DNA from: Gautieria morchelliformis
Taxonomy: Eukaryota; Basidiomycota; Agaricomycetes; Gomphales; Gomphaceae
Direction of reading: 5' to 3'
Assembly (NCBI GenBank): GCA_015179125.1
Contig: WHVA01000477.1
Location: 22,924-86,923, forward strand
Length of the DNA: 64,000 nucleotides
Shown here: piece by piece, positions 1-9,562 of the stretch
Numbering within the stretch: position 1 is the first letter of the stretch
Layout of the letters: every line of letters begins with the position of its first letter
Translations under genes and position numbers: made by a program
The notes under the pieces: model-generated
Databases searched by the model: none
What the model saw: only the letters and a program-made list of their open reading frames with translations
Told to the model about the DNA's origin: nothing

Positions 1-287
1 ATAATCATAATATCACGTCCCACACCCGGGGCGGGGACAGGCACTGGAACCTCCTTGTCCTTTTGCTTACCGGTAGGTTTGGCAACGGTAGGTTTAGGTT
101 TCTTCCTTTTAGGTTCCTCTGCTTCCCCCAGCCTCCTAGTGCCGTGAGGCTGGCCTGGGACTTTCGCGGCATTACTCGGATCCAGAAGCGCCGCGCTTGG
201 CTTCACCACGTGGCCCGAACTGCTTTTAAATGGCAGAGGGCCCATTTCCTGGATTTCCTCGTCGGAGCTGTCGATGACACGCGGCAT
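1..287 (-). CDS. N-terminus of an unknown protein, cut by the window edge
   Basis: Reading the minus strand from an ATG at 287 gives about 95 codons without a stop up to base 1. The peptide begins MPRVIDSSDEEIQ and is hydrophilic. It has an acidic start, a lysine/arginine cluster (EEPKRKKPKP) that could be a nuclear localisation signal, and a Pro/Val-rich stretch. I do not recognise a domain. The frame stays open to the edge with no stop, which favours a real or recently real gene. Upstream of its start lies a GC-rich repeat (365-517) of the type seen near the ends of some hAT transposons, so this may be the start of a transposase. That is inference only; the domain-bearing part is outside the window. 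Confidence 0.45.
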   Translation of the reverse strand, partial: MPRVIDSSDEEIQEMGPLPFKSSSGHVVKPSAALLDPSNAAKVPGQPHGTRRLGEAEEPKRKKPKPTVAKPTGKQKDKEVPVPVPAPGVGRDIMI

Positions 288-364
288 GGGCAACTTATGA
301 AGAGTAGTAGATTCAATAGTATGCAGCGACTTGCGTCGCTGAATTAAATACTAATACCCACCCC

Positions 365-517
365 CACCCAAAAGCCCGGGCTTAAGGGCCGGGCTCAGGG
401 CTTATGAAAACGAAGCCCGGCCCTGCTCCTCGGGCTTTTGGAGGCCTGGGCCAGGCCGGGCTCGGGCTTTTTAGGGCTGGGCTCGGGCTCAGCCCGGGCC
501 TAGGCCCAAGCCCGGAA
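365..517. repeat. CCCGGGC/GGGCTCGGGC short-motif cluster
   Basis: About 150 bases are built from AGCCCGGGCT, GGGCTCGGGC, GGGCCGGGCT and their complements, so the stretch is full of small palindromes. Such clusters occur as subterminal repeats of hAT-type DNA transposons. I could not identify a terminal inverted repeat or an 8-bp target duplication, so the element type is unproven. Plus-strand open frames across this stretch look like by-products of its composition. Confidence 0.5.
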
Positions 518-1029
518 GACACTCTCCACGCCGCGCGCGCGGAGCTACATAAGCACACTCATCCACACCAGCTCTTGGGTGCTGGATCGTGCCGACGGCA
601 TGCAGGCTATCCTACTAGGGAGGAGACAATGAGCAGATACAACGGGAAGAGGGTTGAGCCGAGATCGGCTTGGCCTCGAGCACGAGATCAATGGGGCCTA
701 GACCTCACCAACCATCAGTTCCCAGAGGGAACGGACAGTCGGCCCATTGCTCGACTCACCCAGAGGACAGAGATGTAAAGTAAAACCATAAGCGACATAC
801 AGAATTGCAATGCAAGGAGACGTTGAGGGTTGAAACCGGTCAGGTCTGGCCTTGCACATGAGATTAATGGGCCTAGACATTTGTCAATCACCAGATCGCA
901 GCGAGAAACCCCCTTTTGACGCATTGTTTCCCAAAAACCATCGGCCCATCTCCCATTAGACACAAGGTGATGATCAAGGGCTGTAGTAGCAGTGCAGGAA
1001 CAGAGGAAAGGGGTATATAGATATCATCC
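518..1029. other. Non-coding or decayed DNA
   Basis: I see no supported gene here. It lies downstream (minus strand) of the tyrosine-recombinase relic and may contain its decayed C-terminal half, but I found no recognisable motif. Confidence 0.4.
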
Positions 1030-1400
1030 CAGTGAGGTTGTGCCATTAAACAGGGTTTGCAAAAGGATCATGAGCATGCAACAGCAAATAAGGCAATGTC
1101 GAAAGAGTTGGTGTGAGTAAGATGTGCTCGAAATGCCCGTAAGTGAAGCATGGTATCCGGGTCCTGTCTCAGCAGTGATGAGGGCAGAATTGATTCGCGG
1201 CACCATGAGTGGAGTGTTCGAGGATGGAGCATCGTTAATTTGGTGCCATAACTTGAGGCCTGCAACCCATGGACACATGGCACCTTTGTGGACGGAACTG
1301 GAACTGGCGCCACGAGTGGTAATGAAATACACAAAAGAACATCCAAAGCAGGTACGCGCAAATCTTCAGGGATAAGGTATACTAATAACCACAGAAGGAC
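1030..1400 (-). pseudogene. Tyrosine-recombinase ('DNA breaking-rejoining enzyme' type) relic
   Basis: Three consecutive minus-strand pieces, in different frames, match the order of motifs I know from basidiomycete tyrosine-recombinase proteins. First is IPEDLRVPALDVLLC (about 1373-1330), like the helical core-binding domain. Then comes AGLKLWHQINDAP with a following RINSAL (about 1263-1195), matching the 'GIRAWH ... RIN.SL' motif. Last is LRAFRAHLTHTNSFDIALFAVAC (about 1140-1068), matching the helix just before the catalytic domain. Frames change between pieces and a stop follows the last one, so the copy is dead. The catalytic R-H-R-Y part was not found. In this family such genes may be domesticated or Crypton/DIRS-derived. 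The assignment rests on recalled motifs, not on a search. Confidence 0.5.
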
Positions 1401-2939
1401 GTAAACCGGACAGTAACTAGACAGAGTAACGTTGTATAGAGTTGGATGATATCTTCTGCGGACTATCATTGTATCAAGGAGGGAGGTAAAGTGTTGGATT
1501 GCAGTTGCAAGGGATGGCTGGCAATAAGGGGAACAGAGTGAAGATTATCGGGGGCAGCTGCCGGCGGATGTATTGCTGGGAGTAATGATGGAAGGTGAGG
1601 CATGGTGGACATGAGAACGGGAGAGGGTATGAAGCGTAGGGAAGCAATGCAGGTTGGACAGGATATGCCCAGGAGGATAGGATTGGCTCGAAGGACCTTG
1701 TCAGAGCCACGGGGATGTGGTACAGGAGAGGATTGGTCCAAGTACAGCCGGCAACACAAAGGTGCAACCCAGATTGAAAGTAGAATCAGGAAAAACAACA
1801 GCAGATATCTGGTAAGCTTTGTTGGCTGCAGTGGTGACATAGATAGGTGTGATGAGGATATTGGCAGGGAAGAGAGAAGAGGTAATGCAATGGATAGAAC
1901 TGCGCTTGCGTGGTGGTGGTATGTCATGTCATGTGTCCGAGAATGGCAGTTTTACAAACCAAGAGATAAACAATTCAAAGGATGGCAAGCTCAAGGGCGA
2001 TTGAATCAGCCCATCCACCCTCCAGACCAATTCCAAGCGTCCCGTTTGTCACTGACACTTAAACCAACACCCCAGCGTATATGTTGGGAAAAGCAAGGGA
2101 CACGCAACCACAACGCGGAGCACATGAAACCACCACTGAAGAGATTCCTTTACGGGAGTTGGAACATGATGGAGGGCCCGGTTGTTTGGAAATATGGACA
2201 TGAAGTTGCGGAGATAGGATAGGGAATTTTGGTAGACAAAACAAACGTGTTGGTGAGTCATGAGCCGGTGAACAGTTAAAGAAACAAATGCTGTCACATT
2301 GATGAGAGCACATAAACGCTCCACTCCTGGGAGGCCATGTCCGCCGACAAAGATGGATTGAAAGTGAATGAATGTGAAGACACCGCCCCAGTAAGGACGG
2401 GATGGCAAGGGACGCCGGGAGGATAAGTGATGGAGAAAATGTAGCCCAACTCGAAGGGATAGGCAATGGTAATGCCATGTTGCCATGTTCGGAATTAGAG
2501 TGAGAGACTGGAGAGCATCAATGAGAGCATCCACGACAGAGCCTTGAGTGCCACAGGGCAAGCGCACATGACAGCAATACACAGCATGTGTTTAGGTGAG
2601 ATGGGGGATTTTTCGGTATGAATTTGGCAATACTGAGGCGTGCGACTTGAGTGCCGGGAGGGCAGTAAGAGAGAAGGATCTGAGCGAAAGAAGAGTGCTG
2701 TAGCATGGATATGAATATAGGACAGGAGGAAAAAACAGAGAGAACCATCATTTGTTTAAAGCTCACTCCTCAGCAGAGAATCAGTTAAGAGAACCAAGAT
2801 TCTGAGTGCCAGGAGGACAGGAAGAGATCTGCCTAAGAGGACAGAAGAAAAGCCGTGAGAAGAGCAGACGTAAGGGTCATGAAATCTGCACAAAAGCAGA
2901 AGAATAGTAGCGAGTAGGAAATCAGCACCATCGGGGAAC
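1401..2939. other. Purine-rich decayed DNA left of the LINE
   Basis: The plus strand is strongly A/G-rich. Long open frames on both strands have low-complexity, serine/leucine/histidine-rich translations and no motif I recognise. The same texture resumes right of the LINE at 9563, so both sides were one continuous locus before the LINE inserted. It may hold more of the tyrosine-recombinase relic. Confidence 0.4.
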
Positions 2940-2951
2940 AAGTTAGAGAAC
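2940..2951. repeat. 12-bp target-site duplication, left copy
   Basis: AAGTTAGAGAAC here is repeated exactly at 9551-9562, directly after the LINE poly(A). It marks both ends of the LINE insertion. The first base or two could also belong to the A-tail. Confidence 0.9.
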
Positions 2952-3098
2952 GGAGGAGCTTTCTCACGCTTACCATCACATCCAAAATCCAAAATACCCT
3001 CTCCCGAGCTACACACTCACACAAACACCCTCAGATCGTCGCTGACGACAGCCAGCGACATCATCCAGCTTCCTCGAAAAGAAGAGGCGACAAAAACG

Positions 3099-5369
3099 AT
3101 GCCCCAAAGCATCGAACCCCAAGCGCCGGCCACGTCACAAGGCCGAACGAGAGCGAGCACCACACAGCAGGTCACCAACAAGACCAGAGCTGAGCTACTG
3201 CTAGAACCCAACACGTCAGTGCGCACAAAAGAACAAGCGAGACAATACCTAGACAAACACGGGTACTACGCAAAGGAAGACCCGTTGTCAGCGGAACACC
3301 TCAGCTACGCGCTACTGTCCCTAGCGCACAACGTCAGCGGCAAGACTCTACAAGAAGGAGTAAGGGCAGTGGCAGTTCTAATGATGGAAGAAGCAGCGAG
3401 AACGGTGGGAGCGGCGGTGATGAGGCATGTCTAAAAGAACCTAGAGCAGACCCTATACAGGTTCGAAAGGGCAGCAGACGACGCAAAGGAAGCCGCAGAG
3501 AATGCAAAAGCGGCAACGGAAGGGGCTGGAAACGTCATTGAGCATATCAATAGCATGAGGCAGCAGAGCGAACTAGAGGGAGAGACCGGAACAAGAGGCA
3601 CAACGTACGCGGCCGCACTCAGGGGTAATGTACCGCTGTCACACCTAAATAATTTGGCGAGGGTGAAGGCAAAAGCCAGACAAATATTGATAGACGCAGA
3701 CCCACAAGGGGAGCAAGACATGCTCACCAGATTGACAGAACAGGAACTAGTGGCCAAAGCAAATGAGGCAATCAACAACTTAGAAGAAGACCACAAACGC
3801 ACCGACATTGCTTTCATAGGAGCCAAGAAATTGGCTAACGGAGGAATAGTCTTCGATCTAGAAACGGAGAGTGCAGCGAAATGGGTCCAAGACAACAGAC
3901 GAACCTTTCTGAGCAAGTTCAGTGGATCGGCCACCATAAAAGATCGAGCACTATCGGTGATAGTCGAATACGTACCTTTGAGCCATTCGCCAGATACGAT
4001 GGCAGAGATGAGAAAGATAGAACGAGACTCGAAGTTACCCACCGGCACCCTAATGTCCACCCGCTGGATAAAACCCCCACACAGAAGGACAGCAGGACAG
4101 AAGTGTAGAGGACAGGAATTATAGGCAGTAGGATGGACTTGTTGCTCAAAAGAATAGACTAGAAAACAATTCACTCTCTCAGTGAATTTAGTGGTCACTC
4201 TAAATATATTATACACTACCTAGAAAACAATTCACTACAGAGGATTTCTAGGTTAATAAATCGAAGGAATACTAGACTAATTTACTTGCCTCTCTCAGTG
4301 AATTTAGTTGTCACTGAGAGAGGGGGAAACTGTTTCACTGCGCATGTACTACTACCTGGCCCTTTAGCGCCCAAGAGCTCGCGCGTCGAAGTCATTTCAG
4401 ACTCCGCTGGGTGCAGCCGCTTGTGAAAGTAGGAATAGCAAAATGAAATGGAGAGATAAGGAGTGAGTGGAAAATTTCGAAAATAACCAGAGAAATGGAT
4501 GCATGATACAAGAACAATGTGAGAAGAAATTGAGAAGCCACACAACAAATTGGATATATTATGCTTGATTTTGGTGCAGGAGCATAAATGCACCCAACAA
4601 GAAGACCGCCCACATCATCGCAAGGATGACCACCACAGAGTCGGCGAACCAGTGCATAAGGGATGGGTTAATAATAGCAGGGAAAAGAACATGGGCTAGG
4701 AGAATGAAAAGGGAACCACGAAGGTGTTTAAAATGTCAGAAATACAACGCGCGACACCTGGCGGCAGAGTGCAAGAGCCGAGACAAATGCGGCACGTGCG
4801 GAGCAGAACACAGAACAGCAGAATGTGAGGAGAACGACCCAAGCAAGTTCAGATGCGTAAACTGCGACACGACAGGTCACGCGTCATGGGACAGAACATG
4901 CCCGGTCTTCAGAGCGGCGTGCGAAGCGGTGGAGAAAAGTGATCCGGAGCACACGTACCGATTTTTCCCAGATGAAAATCCTTGGACCTGGGAGCAACAA
5001 GGGGAGGCGGAGAGAGCAGTGGATGCAGGGGACCTGCTAAAACAGGTCAGGGAACAGGAGGAGAGGAGATGGCGCGCAGCCGAAGCGGAGGCCCGCACGG
5101 GAAGACAGATAATGGACAGAGGAGGCGAAGAACAACAAATGGAACCAAACTACCAGACACACAGAGGACGAATGGAAAGCCAAGGGCACGGAAGGGGTAG
5201 AGGGCGAGGGACGAACCCAAGGATAGGGCACATGGACCAAGGATGGCAGGAGAGAGGGCAAGGGGAAGGACGGCAGAGCAGGCTAGACGACTACGGGATT
5301 GGAACGCACCGCGAACAGACGCAAACAGGACAGCAGCAGGACAACAACAACGCACCGATCCCACAATGA
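3099..5369 (+). pseudogene. LINE copy 1 ORF1 (nucleic-acid-binding protein), broken
   Basis: ORF1 encodes the RNA-binding partner of the LINE. It starts at ATG 3099. An in-frame TAA sits at 3432-3434 and the same frame then continues (KNLEQTLYRFERAADDAKEA). At 4104-4599 a solo copia LTR with AGAAG duplications splits it. Leaving out the LTR and one duplication keeps the frame, so the LTR came later and caused no other change. The C-terminal part carries three zinc knuckles: CLKCQKYNARHLAAEC, CGTCGAEHRTAEC and CVNCDTTGHASWDRTC (about 4735-4905). A glycine/arginine/glutamine-rich tail follows. The stop codon TGA at 5367-5369 overlaps the ORF2 start. A homologous ORF1 in copy 2 reads through the 3432 position in the aligned region, so the stop is a mutation rather than a gene boundary. 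Confidence 0.88.
4104..4599 (-). mobile_element. Solo LTR of the Ty1/copia family, inside LINE ORF1
   Basis: This 496-bp sequence is homologous along its length to the 488-bp LTRs at 48424 and 53181 but clearly diverged. It shares the inverted repeat CCTCTCTCAGTGA...TCACTGAGAGAGG and the ending GCACCCAACA. It is flanked by the perfect 5-bp duplication AGAAG (4099-4103 and 4600-4604). No internal copia sequence remains, so it is a solo LTR left by LTR-LTR recombination. Orientation matches the minus-strand copia element. It inserted after the LINE did. Confidence 0.93.
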
Positions 5370-8300
5370 ATAGAGCTGAACAACAGATCCAAAATTTGAG
5401 AATCAGACAACAAAACGTGAACAAGTCACTCACCGCCACAGCGGAAATGCTAGCTAAGTGCATGGCTGATCACTACGATATCCTCGCGATTCAAGAACCA
5501 TATATTGACTTTTTGGGAAACTCCAGGGCCACGCATAGCTGGTACACAGTATATCCGAGGACGCACTTCCAGAACGGAGGGGCAAGGACGAGGTCGATGA
5601 TACTGATAAACAAAAAGATCGCGACGAGCGCATGGGGGGCGATGGAGGTAGGATCGCCGGACGTCACGGCAATAAGCATCAAGACAAGCGCGGGTAAAAT
5701 AGCAATCTATAACATATACGCAGACGTTGCACAGTCAGACAGCATAAGGGCCATGCGAAAACACGTACAGGACAAAGCGGCAGAAGAAGTCACACAGGGA
5801 AGGGAGACAGAAGAAATGCTATGGCTAGGGGATTTCAATAGGCACCACCCGCTATGGGACGAGCTACGCAATTCGCACCTGTTCACCAGAGCCAATCTCG
5901 ACGAGGCGCAAATACTGCTGGATGCCATAGCGGAGCAGGGGATGCAGATGACACTGCCCAAAGGAGTGCTGACCCTGAAAGCGATGGCAACGGGAAACCA
6001 TACTCGGACAGATAACGTATTCGCCTCACCTTCGCTAGCAGAGAGACTGATCACTTGCATGACAGTGCCAGAGGAGCACCCACCAAAAACCGACCACTAT
6101 CCCATAGACACGAAGATAGACCTCACAGTCGAGACCGCCACGCACAGACCAAAACGTAACTACAGGCAGGTGGATTGGAAAGCTTACAACAAGGCGTTAG
6201 AAACGAGGTTGGAACAAGTCATAGAAGACCCAACCCCGAAGGACCAACGACAGTTCCATACCCACCTGGAGGCGCTCATCACAGCCATCCAGGACACCAC
6301 GGAAGAGCTAGTGCCGATGAGCAAACCCTCACCGTACATAAAGCGCTGGTGGTCGCTCCAACTGACTCAGAAGAGGAACGAGACGAGGCGCTTGGGAAGA
6401 AGGGCTTACGCAAAGAGAAACGACCCGACGCACCCCACACACGAAGAGTACAGATGCGCCAGGAACAGCTATGCTGGAGCAATAGAAGACTCAAAAAAAG
6501 AGCACTGGGCCGAGTTCCTCGCAAGCATCAATCACAAGACGGTGTGGACAGCGCACAGGTACGCCTCGGCGGGAGCATCGGACGGGGGGATGGCAAGAGC
6601 GCCGACGTTGGTATCACAAAAGGACAACGGCACAAAACAGGTGGCGGAATCAAACGAACAAAAAGCGAACATGCTCTTCGACATGTTCTTCCCGAAGACA
6701 ATAGAAGGAACGGAACAAATCCCAGAGGACTTTGACTACCCGCCACCAGCGTTCGAATACCAGCCAGTAACCGACGGGCAGATACGAAGAGCAGTAGACA
6801 GGCTCAATCGGTTCAAGGCGCCCGGAGATAACGGTATCCCTAATGAACTCATAAAACAGTGCATTAATGTCATCCTACCCTACATAGGCCCTCTTTTTCG
6901 AGCAACGTTCAACCTCGAGGTGTACCCACCCGAATGGAGAGATTCTATCACCAAGGTCCTGCGCAAACCGGGGAAACCCAATTACACGGTCCCAGGCGCC
7001 TACAGGCCGATAGCCCTGCTCGACACCATAGGAAAAGTACTATCAGCGTGCGTCGCAGAGGACATAGTGAAAATGGCAGAGAAGCACCGGCTCCTACCTG
7101 ACAACCACTTCGGCTGCAGACCGGGCAGGACGACTACGGATGCCATTCACCACGTGGTAGGACAAGCGAAGGACACCTGGAGGAGAGGAAGGGTACTAGG
7201 GGTACTATACCTAGATATAAAGAGGGCTTTTCCTAGTATCGTGCTGAAGAGACTGACTCACAACATGCGCAGGAGAGGAATACCGCGCGAGTACACGGAC
7301 TGGATACACAGGAAAGTCCAAAATAGGCTAACAGTCGTCAGCTTAGATGACCACACCTCAGCGACCAGGCCCATAGGGCGGGGAATGGACCAGGGCTGCC
7401 CCCTGTCAGCAGTCGCGTACCAATTCTACAACGCGGACCTCATTGACATCGCGCAGAGTAGCAGGGGAGAAGGCTGCGTGGGGTTCGTGGACGACACGAC
7501 CCTAACAGCGGAGGGGAAGGACTTACCTGAGGCATTCAGAAAGCTGACGGAAATGATGGAAAGGCCCGGAGGAGCGTACGACTGGGCGGAACAACACCAG
7601 TGTCAATTCGCGGTAGAGAAGTTCGGGCTGATGGGTCTCACCAGGAGAAGAGAGAAAGACCCGGCGAGACCGAGGAAAACCAAGCCGACAATGAGGCCGA
7701 CAATAAAAATAGGAACTCATGTGGTGCGGCCCACGGTGGCTCACAAATTCCTAGGGGTGATAATGGATCAGGAGTTGAGGTTCAAGGAACATGTCAACTA
7801 CGCGCTGAAGAAAGGGGAAGCATACGTAGGGCAGTACAGGAGATTGACAAAACCGTCGAAGGGGATAATAGCTAAGCACATGCGGACTTACTACCTAACG
7901 GTTGCAATCCGGAGGATGTTATACGCCGCTGACGTCTTCCTCACGCCAGAATCGAACAGGACCAAAGGAACGAAGGGCTACATAAACAAGTTAGCCAGAA
8001 TCCAGAGACAGGTCGCGATAGACATCACAGGAGCGCTGAGAACCACGGCCACAGACACGCTTGACGCCCACGCCGACCTCCTACCGTTCCCGCTGCTAGT
8101 GACGAAGATAGTGCACAGGGCGGCGGTAGTACAGCTAGCGTGCCTGCCCCAGGGTCACCCGCTAGCAGAGAGAACGAGGAGAGCGGCTAGGAGGTACGTC
8201 AAACGCCACAGATCGCCGTTACATGAGATGATGCACGCCTTTGAGCTGAATCCAGACACAATGGAGAAGATCCATACGGTGGTGCTCGGGCCCAAGTGGG

Positions 8301-9358
8301 CCCCGGCATTCAACGCAAGGATCCCACTGTCCAAGGAGAAGGTGAAGGAGGAGATAGATGCTGATGAAGCAGAAGTGGTAGTATACACAGACGGATCCTG
8401 CATAGAGGGCGGAGTAGGGGCTGCAGCGGTGATGTACAGGAACGGGAGGGAATGCAAGACGACAAGGCTGTACATGGGCCCAGAACACGAGCACACCGTC
8501 TTCGAAGCGGAACTAGCGGGCGCAGCCATAGGGGCGAAGATGCTCAACATGGAACGTGGTGGCAGATACACCATTGCCCTGGACAACCAAGCGGCTATAC
8601 AGACAACGAGAAAAGAGCGCGCAATTCCCGGTCAATATCTCATCAACGCAGTCCATAGACAAATTCAGGGCGTAGTGCAACAACAGCCGGGAGCCAAAAT
8701 CACTATGAGATGGGTACCGGGGCACGAAGGGGTAGCAGGGAATGAGAGGGCGGATGAGGAGGCGAAGAAGGCGGCGAGCGGAGAGACCAGCGAGGAGAGA
8801 GACATACCAATCGAGTGCCGGGGAACGATGCCAACGAGCAGAACAGCAGAGGTCCAGAGACACGGCACGAGCCTGAAGCAGAGAGCGAGGGAAATCTTCG
8901 CTAAGTCACCTAGAGCTATGCGAGCGCACAAGATTGACCCCACCATGCCGTCAGCAGCCTTCGCGAAAATCACGAAGAACATGCCGCGCAAGCAGGCCAG
9001 CCTACTCGTACAGCTAAGGACGGGACATATACCGTTAAACAAGTACTTGCACAAGATAGGAAAAGCGGAATCGCCCTTGTGCCAGGCGTGTGGGAGCGCG
9101 CAGGAGACGGTACAGCACTACCTGTTCCAGTGCCGGGCATACAAGGAGCAGAGGCAAAAGCTGGAGAGAAAGCTGAAACGGGGAGCGAGGTCCCTAAAGA
9201 CACTGCTAGGCGGGCACAAGGCGCTAGAGCATCTATTTGGATATATACAGGACACGAAAAGGTTCAAAGATCAATACGGAAACGTAGCCCTACCACCGGC
9301 GAAAGAGGACACACGAGGAAGAGCAGACGGACGACAGCGCAGGGAGAGAAGGCGCTAA
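5366..9358 (+). CDS. LINE copy 1 ORF2: endonuclease, reverse transcriptase, RNase H
   Basis: This intact 1330-residue frame encodes the enzyme that nicks target DNA and copies the element RNA there. I chose ATG 5366 because it overlaps the ORF1 stop (ATGA) and the conserved region starts just after it; the frame is open upstream to 5243. An AP-type endonuclease occupies about residues 10-250, with E44 in QEPY, D156/N158 in GDFN and D243-H244 in TDHYP. The reverse transcriptase spans about 460-800 with a FVDD active site at 707-710, a variant of YVDD. RNase H runs about 1005-1130, with D1009 in YTDGS, then FEAEL, DNQAA and a WVPGHEG...NERAD end. A C-terminal zinc knuckle, C-X2-C-X8-H-X4-C, starts at about 1239. 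No catalytic residue looks lost. The protein should be functional if expressed. Confidence 0.95.
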   Translation: MNRAEQQIQNLRIRQQNVNKSLTATAEMLAKCMADHYDILAIQEPYIDFLGNSRATHSWYTVYPRTHFQNGGARTRSMILINKKIATSAWGAMEVGSPDVTAISIKTSAGKIAIYNIYADVAQSDSIRAMRKHVQDKAAEEVTQGRETEEMLWLGDFNRHHPLWDELRNSHLFTRANLDEAQILLDAIAEQGMQMTLPKGVLTLKAMATGNHTRTDNVFASPSLAERLITCMTVPEEHPPKTDHYPIDTKIDLTVETATHRPKRNYRQVDWKAYNKALETRLEQVIEDPTPKDQRQFHTHLEALITAIQDTTEELVPMSKPSPYIKRWWSLQLTQKRNETRRLGRRAYAKRNDPTHPTHEEYRCARNSYAGAIEDSKKEHWAEFLASINHKTVWTAHRYASAGASDGGMARAPTLVSQKDNGTKQVAESNEQKANMLFDMFFPKTIEGTEQIPEDFDYPPPAFEYQPVTDGQIRRAVDRLNRFKAPGDNGIPNELIKQCINVILPYIGPLFRATFNLEVYPPEWRDSITKVLRKPGKPNYTVPGAYRPIALLDTIGKVLSACVAEDIVKMAEKHRLLPDNHFGCRPGRTTTDAIHHVVGQAKDTWRRGRVLGVLYLDIKRAFPSIVLKRLTHNMRRRGIPREYTDWIHRKVQNRLTVVSLDDHTSATRPIGRGMDQGCPLSAVAYQFYNADLIDIAQSSRGEGCVGFVDDTTLTAEGKDLPEAFRKLTEMMERPGGAYDWAEQHQCQFAVEKFGLMGLTRRREKDPARPRKTKPTMRPTIKIGTHVVRPTVAHKFLGVIMDQELRFKEHVNYALKKGEAYVGQYRRLTKPSKGIIAKHMRTYYLTVAIRRMLYAADVFLTPESNRTKGTKGYINKLARIQRQVAIDITGALRTTATDTLDAHADLLPFPLLVTKIVHRAAVVQLACLPQGHPLAERTRRAARRYVKRHRSPLHEMMHAFELNPDTMEKIHTVVLGPKWAPAFNARIPLSKEKVKEEIDADEAEVVVYTDGSCIEGGVGAAAVMYRNGRECKTTRLYMGPEHEHTVFEAELAGAAIGAKMLNMERGGRYTIALDNQAAIQTTRKERAIPGQYLINAVHRQIQGVVQQQPGAKITMRWVPGHEGVAGNERADEEAKKAASGETSEERDIPIECRGTMPTSRTAEVQRHGTSLKQRAREIFAKSPRAMRAHKIDPTMPSAAFAKITKNMPRKQASLLVQLRTGHIPLNKYLHKIGKAESPLCQACGSAQETVQHYLFQCRAYKEQRQKLERKLKRGARSLKTLLGGHKALEHLFGYIQDTKRFKDQYGNVALPPAKEDTRGRADGRQRRERRR

Positions 9359-9550
9359 ACACACACCTCGCCCACGAAGGCATGGACACGCTCGAGGCAA
9401 TGCCTCTTGAGCATACGCAGAGCATAGAGGTCTAAAGGAGGGGCGGGCCAAACGCAAGGAGGAAACTGTAAATACCGTCTTACATAGGGCGCTGCCCCAA
9501 AAGACGTAAAATTGGAAAAAAAAAAAAAAAAAAAAAACAAAAAAAAAAAA
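9359..9550 (+). other. LINE 3' UTR and A-rich tail
   Basis: A 3' UTR of about 155 bases ends GCCCCAAAAGACGTAAAATTGG, followed by about 37 A residues broken by one C. The same 3' UTR end is recognisable in the truncated minus-strand copy at 34882-35269, which supports it as the reverse-transcriptase recognition end. Confidence 0.88.
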
Positions 9551-9562
9551 AAGTTAGAGAAC
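9551..9562. repeat. 12-bp target-site duplication, right copy
   Basis: AAGTTAGAGAAC, identical to 2940-2951. Confidence 0.9.

Larger units (their letters stand above)
2952..9550 (+). mobile_element. Full-length non-LTR retrotransposon (LINE, Tad-like), copy 1
   Basis: The element has a 5' leader of about 147 bases, ORF1 with three zinc knuckles, ORF2 with endonuclease, reverse transcriptase and RNase H, a short 3' UTR and an A-rich tail, and is flanked by the 12-bp duplication AAGTTAGAGAAC. This order and the RNase H domain fit the fungal Tad1 clade (clade placement inferred). Net of a solo LTR inserted in ORF1 (4104-4599 plus one 5-bp duplication) it is about 6.1 kb. ORF2 is uninterrupted, but ORF1 has an in-frame stop and the LTR, so this copy is not autonomous as it stands. 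Other copies in the window are at 15942-17677, 34882-35269 and 59344-64000. Confidence 0.93.

Noticed and set aside
404..778. 124-codon plus-strand frame
   Set aside because: Its first half is translated CCCGGGC repeat and its second half has no recognisable features.
1466..2582. Hydrophobic minus-strand frames as membrane proteins
   Set aside because: The plus strand is purine-rich, so its complement yields Ser/Leu/His/Pro-rich frames by composition. Several overlapping frames look alike and none has a motif.
5243..5365. ORF2 start at the upstream ATG 5243
   Set aside because: The extra 41 codons overlap ORF1 in another frame and are Arg/Gln-rich shadow sequence; the conserved part and the ATGA junction favour 5366.
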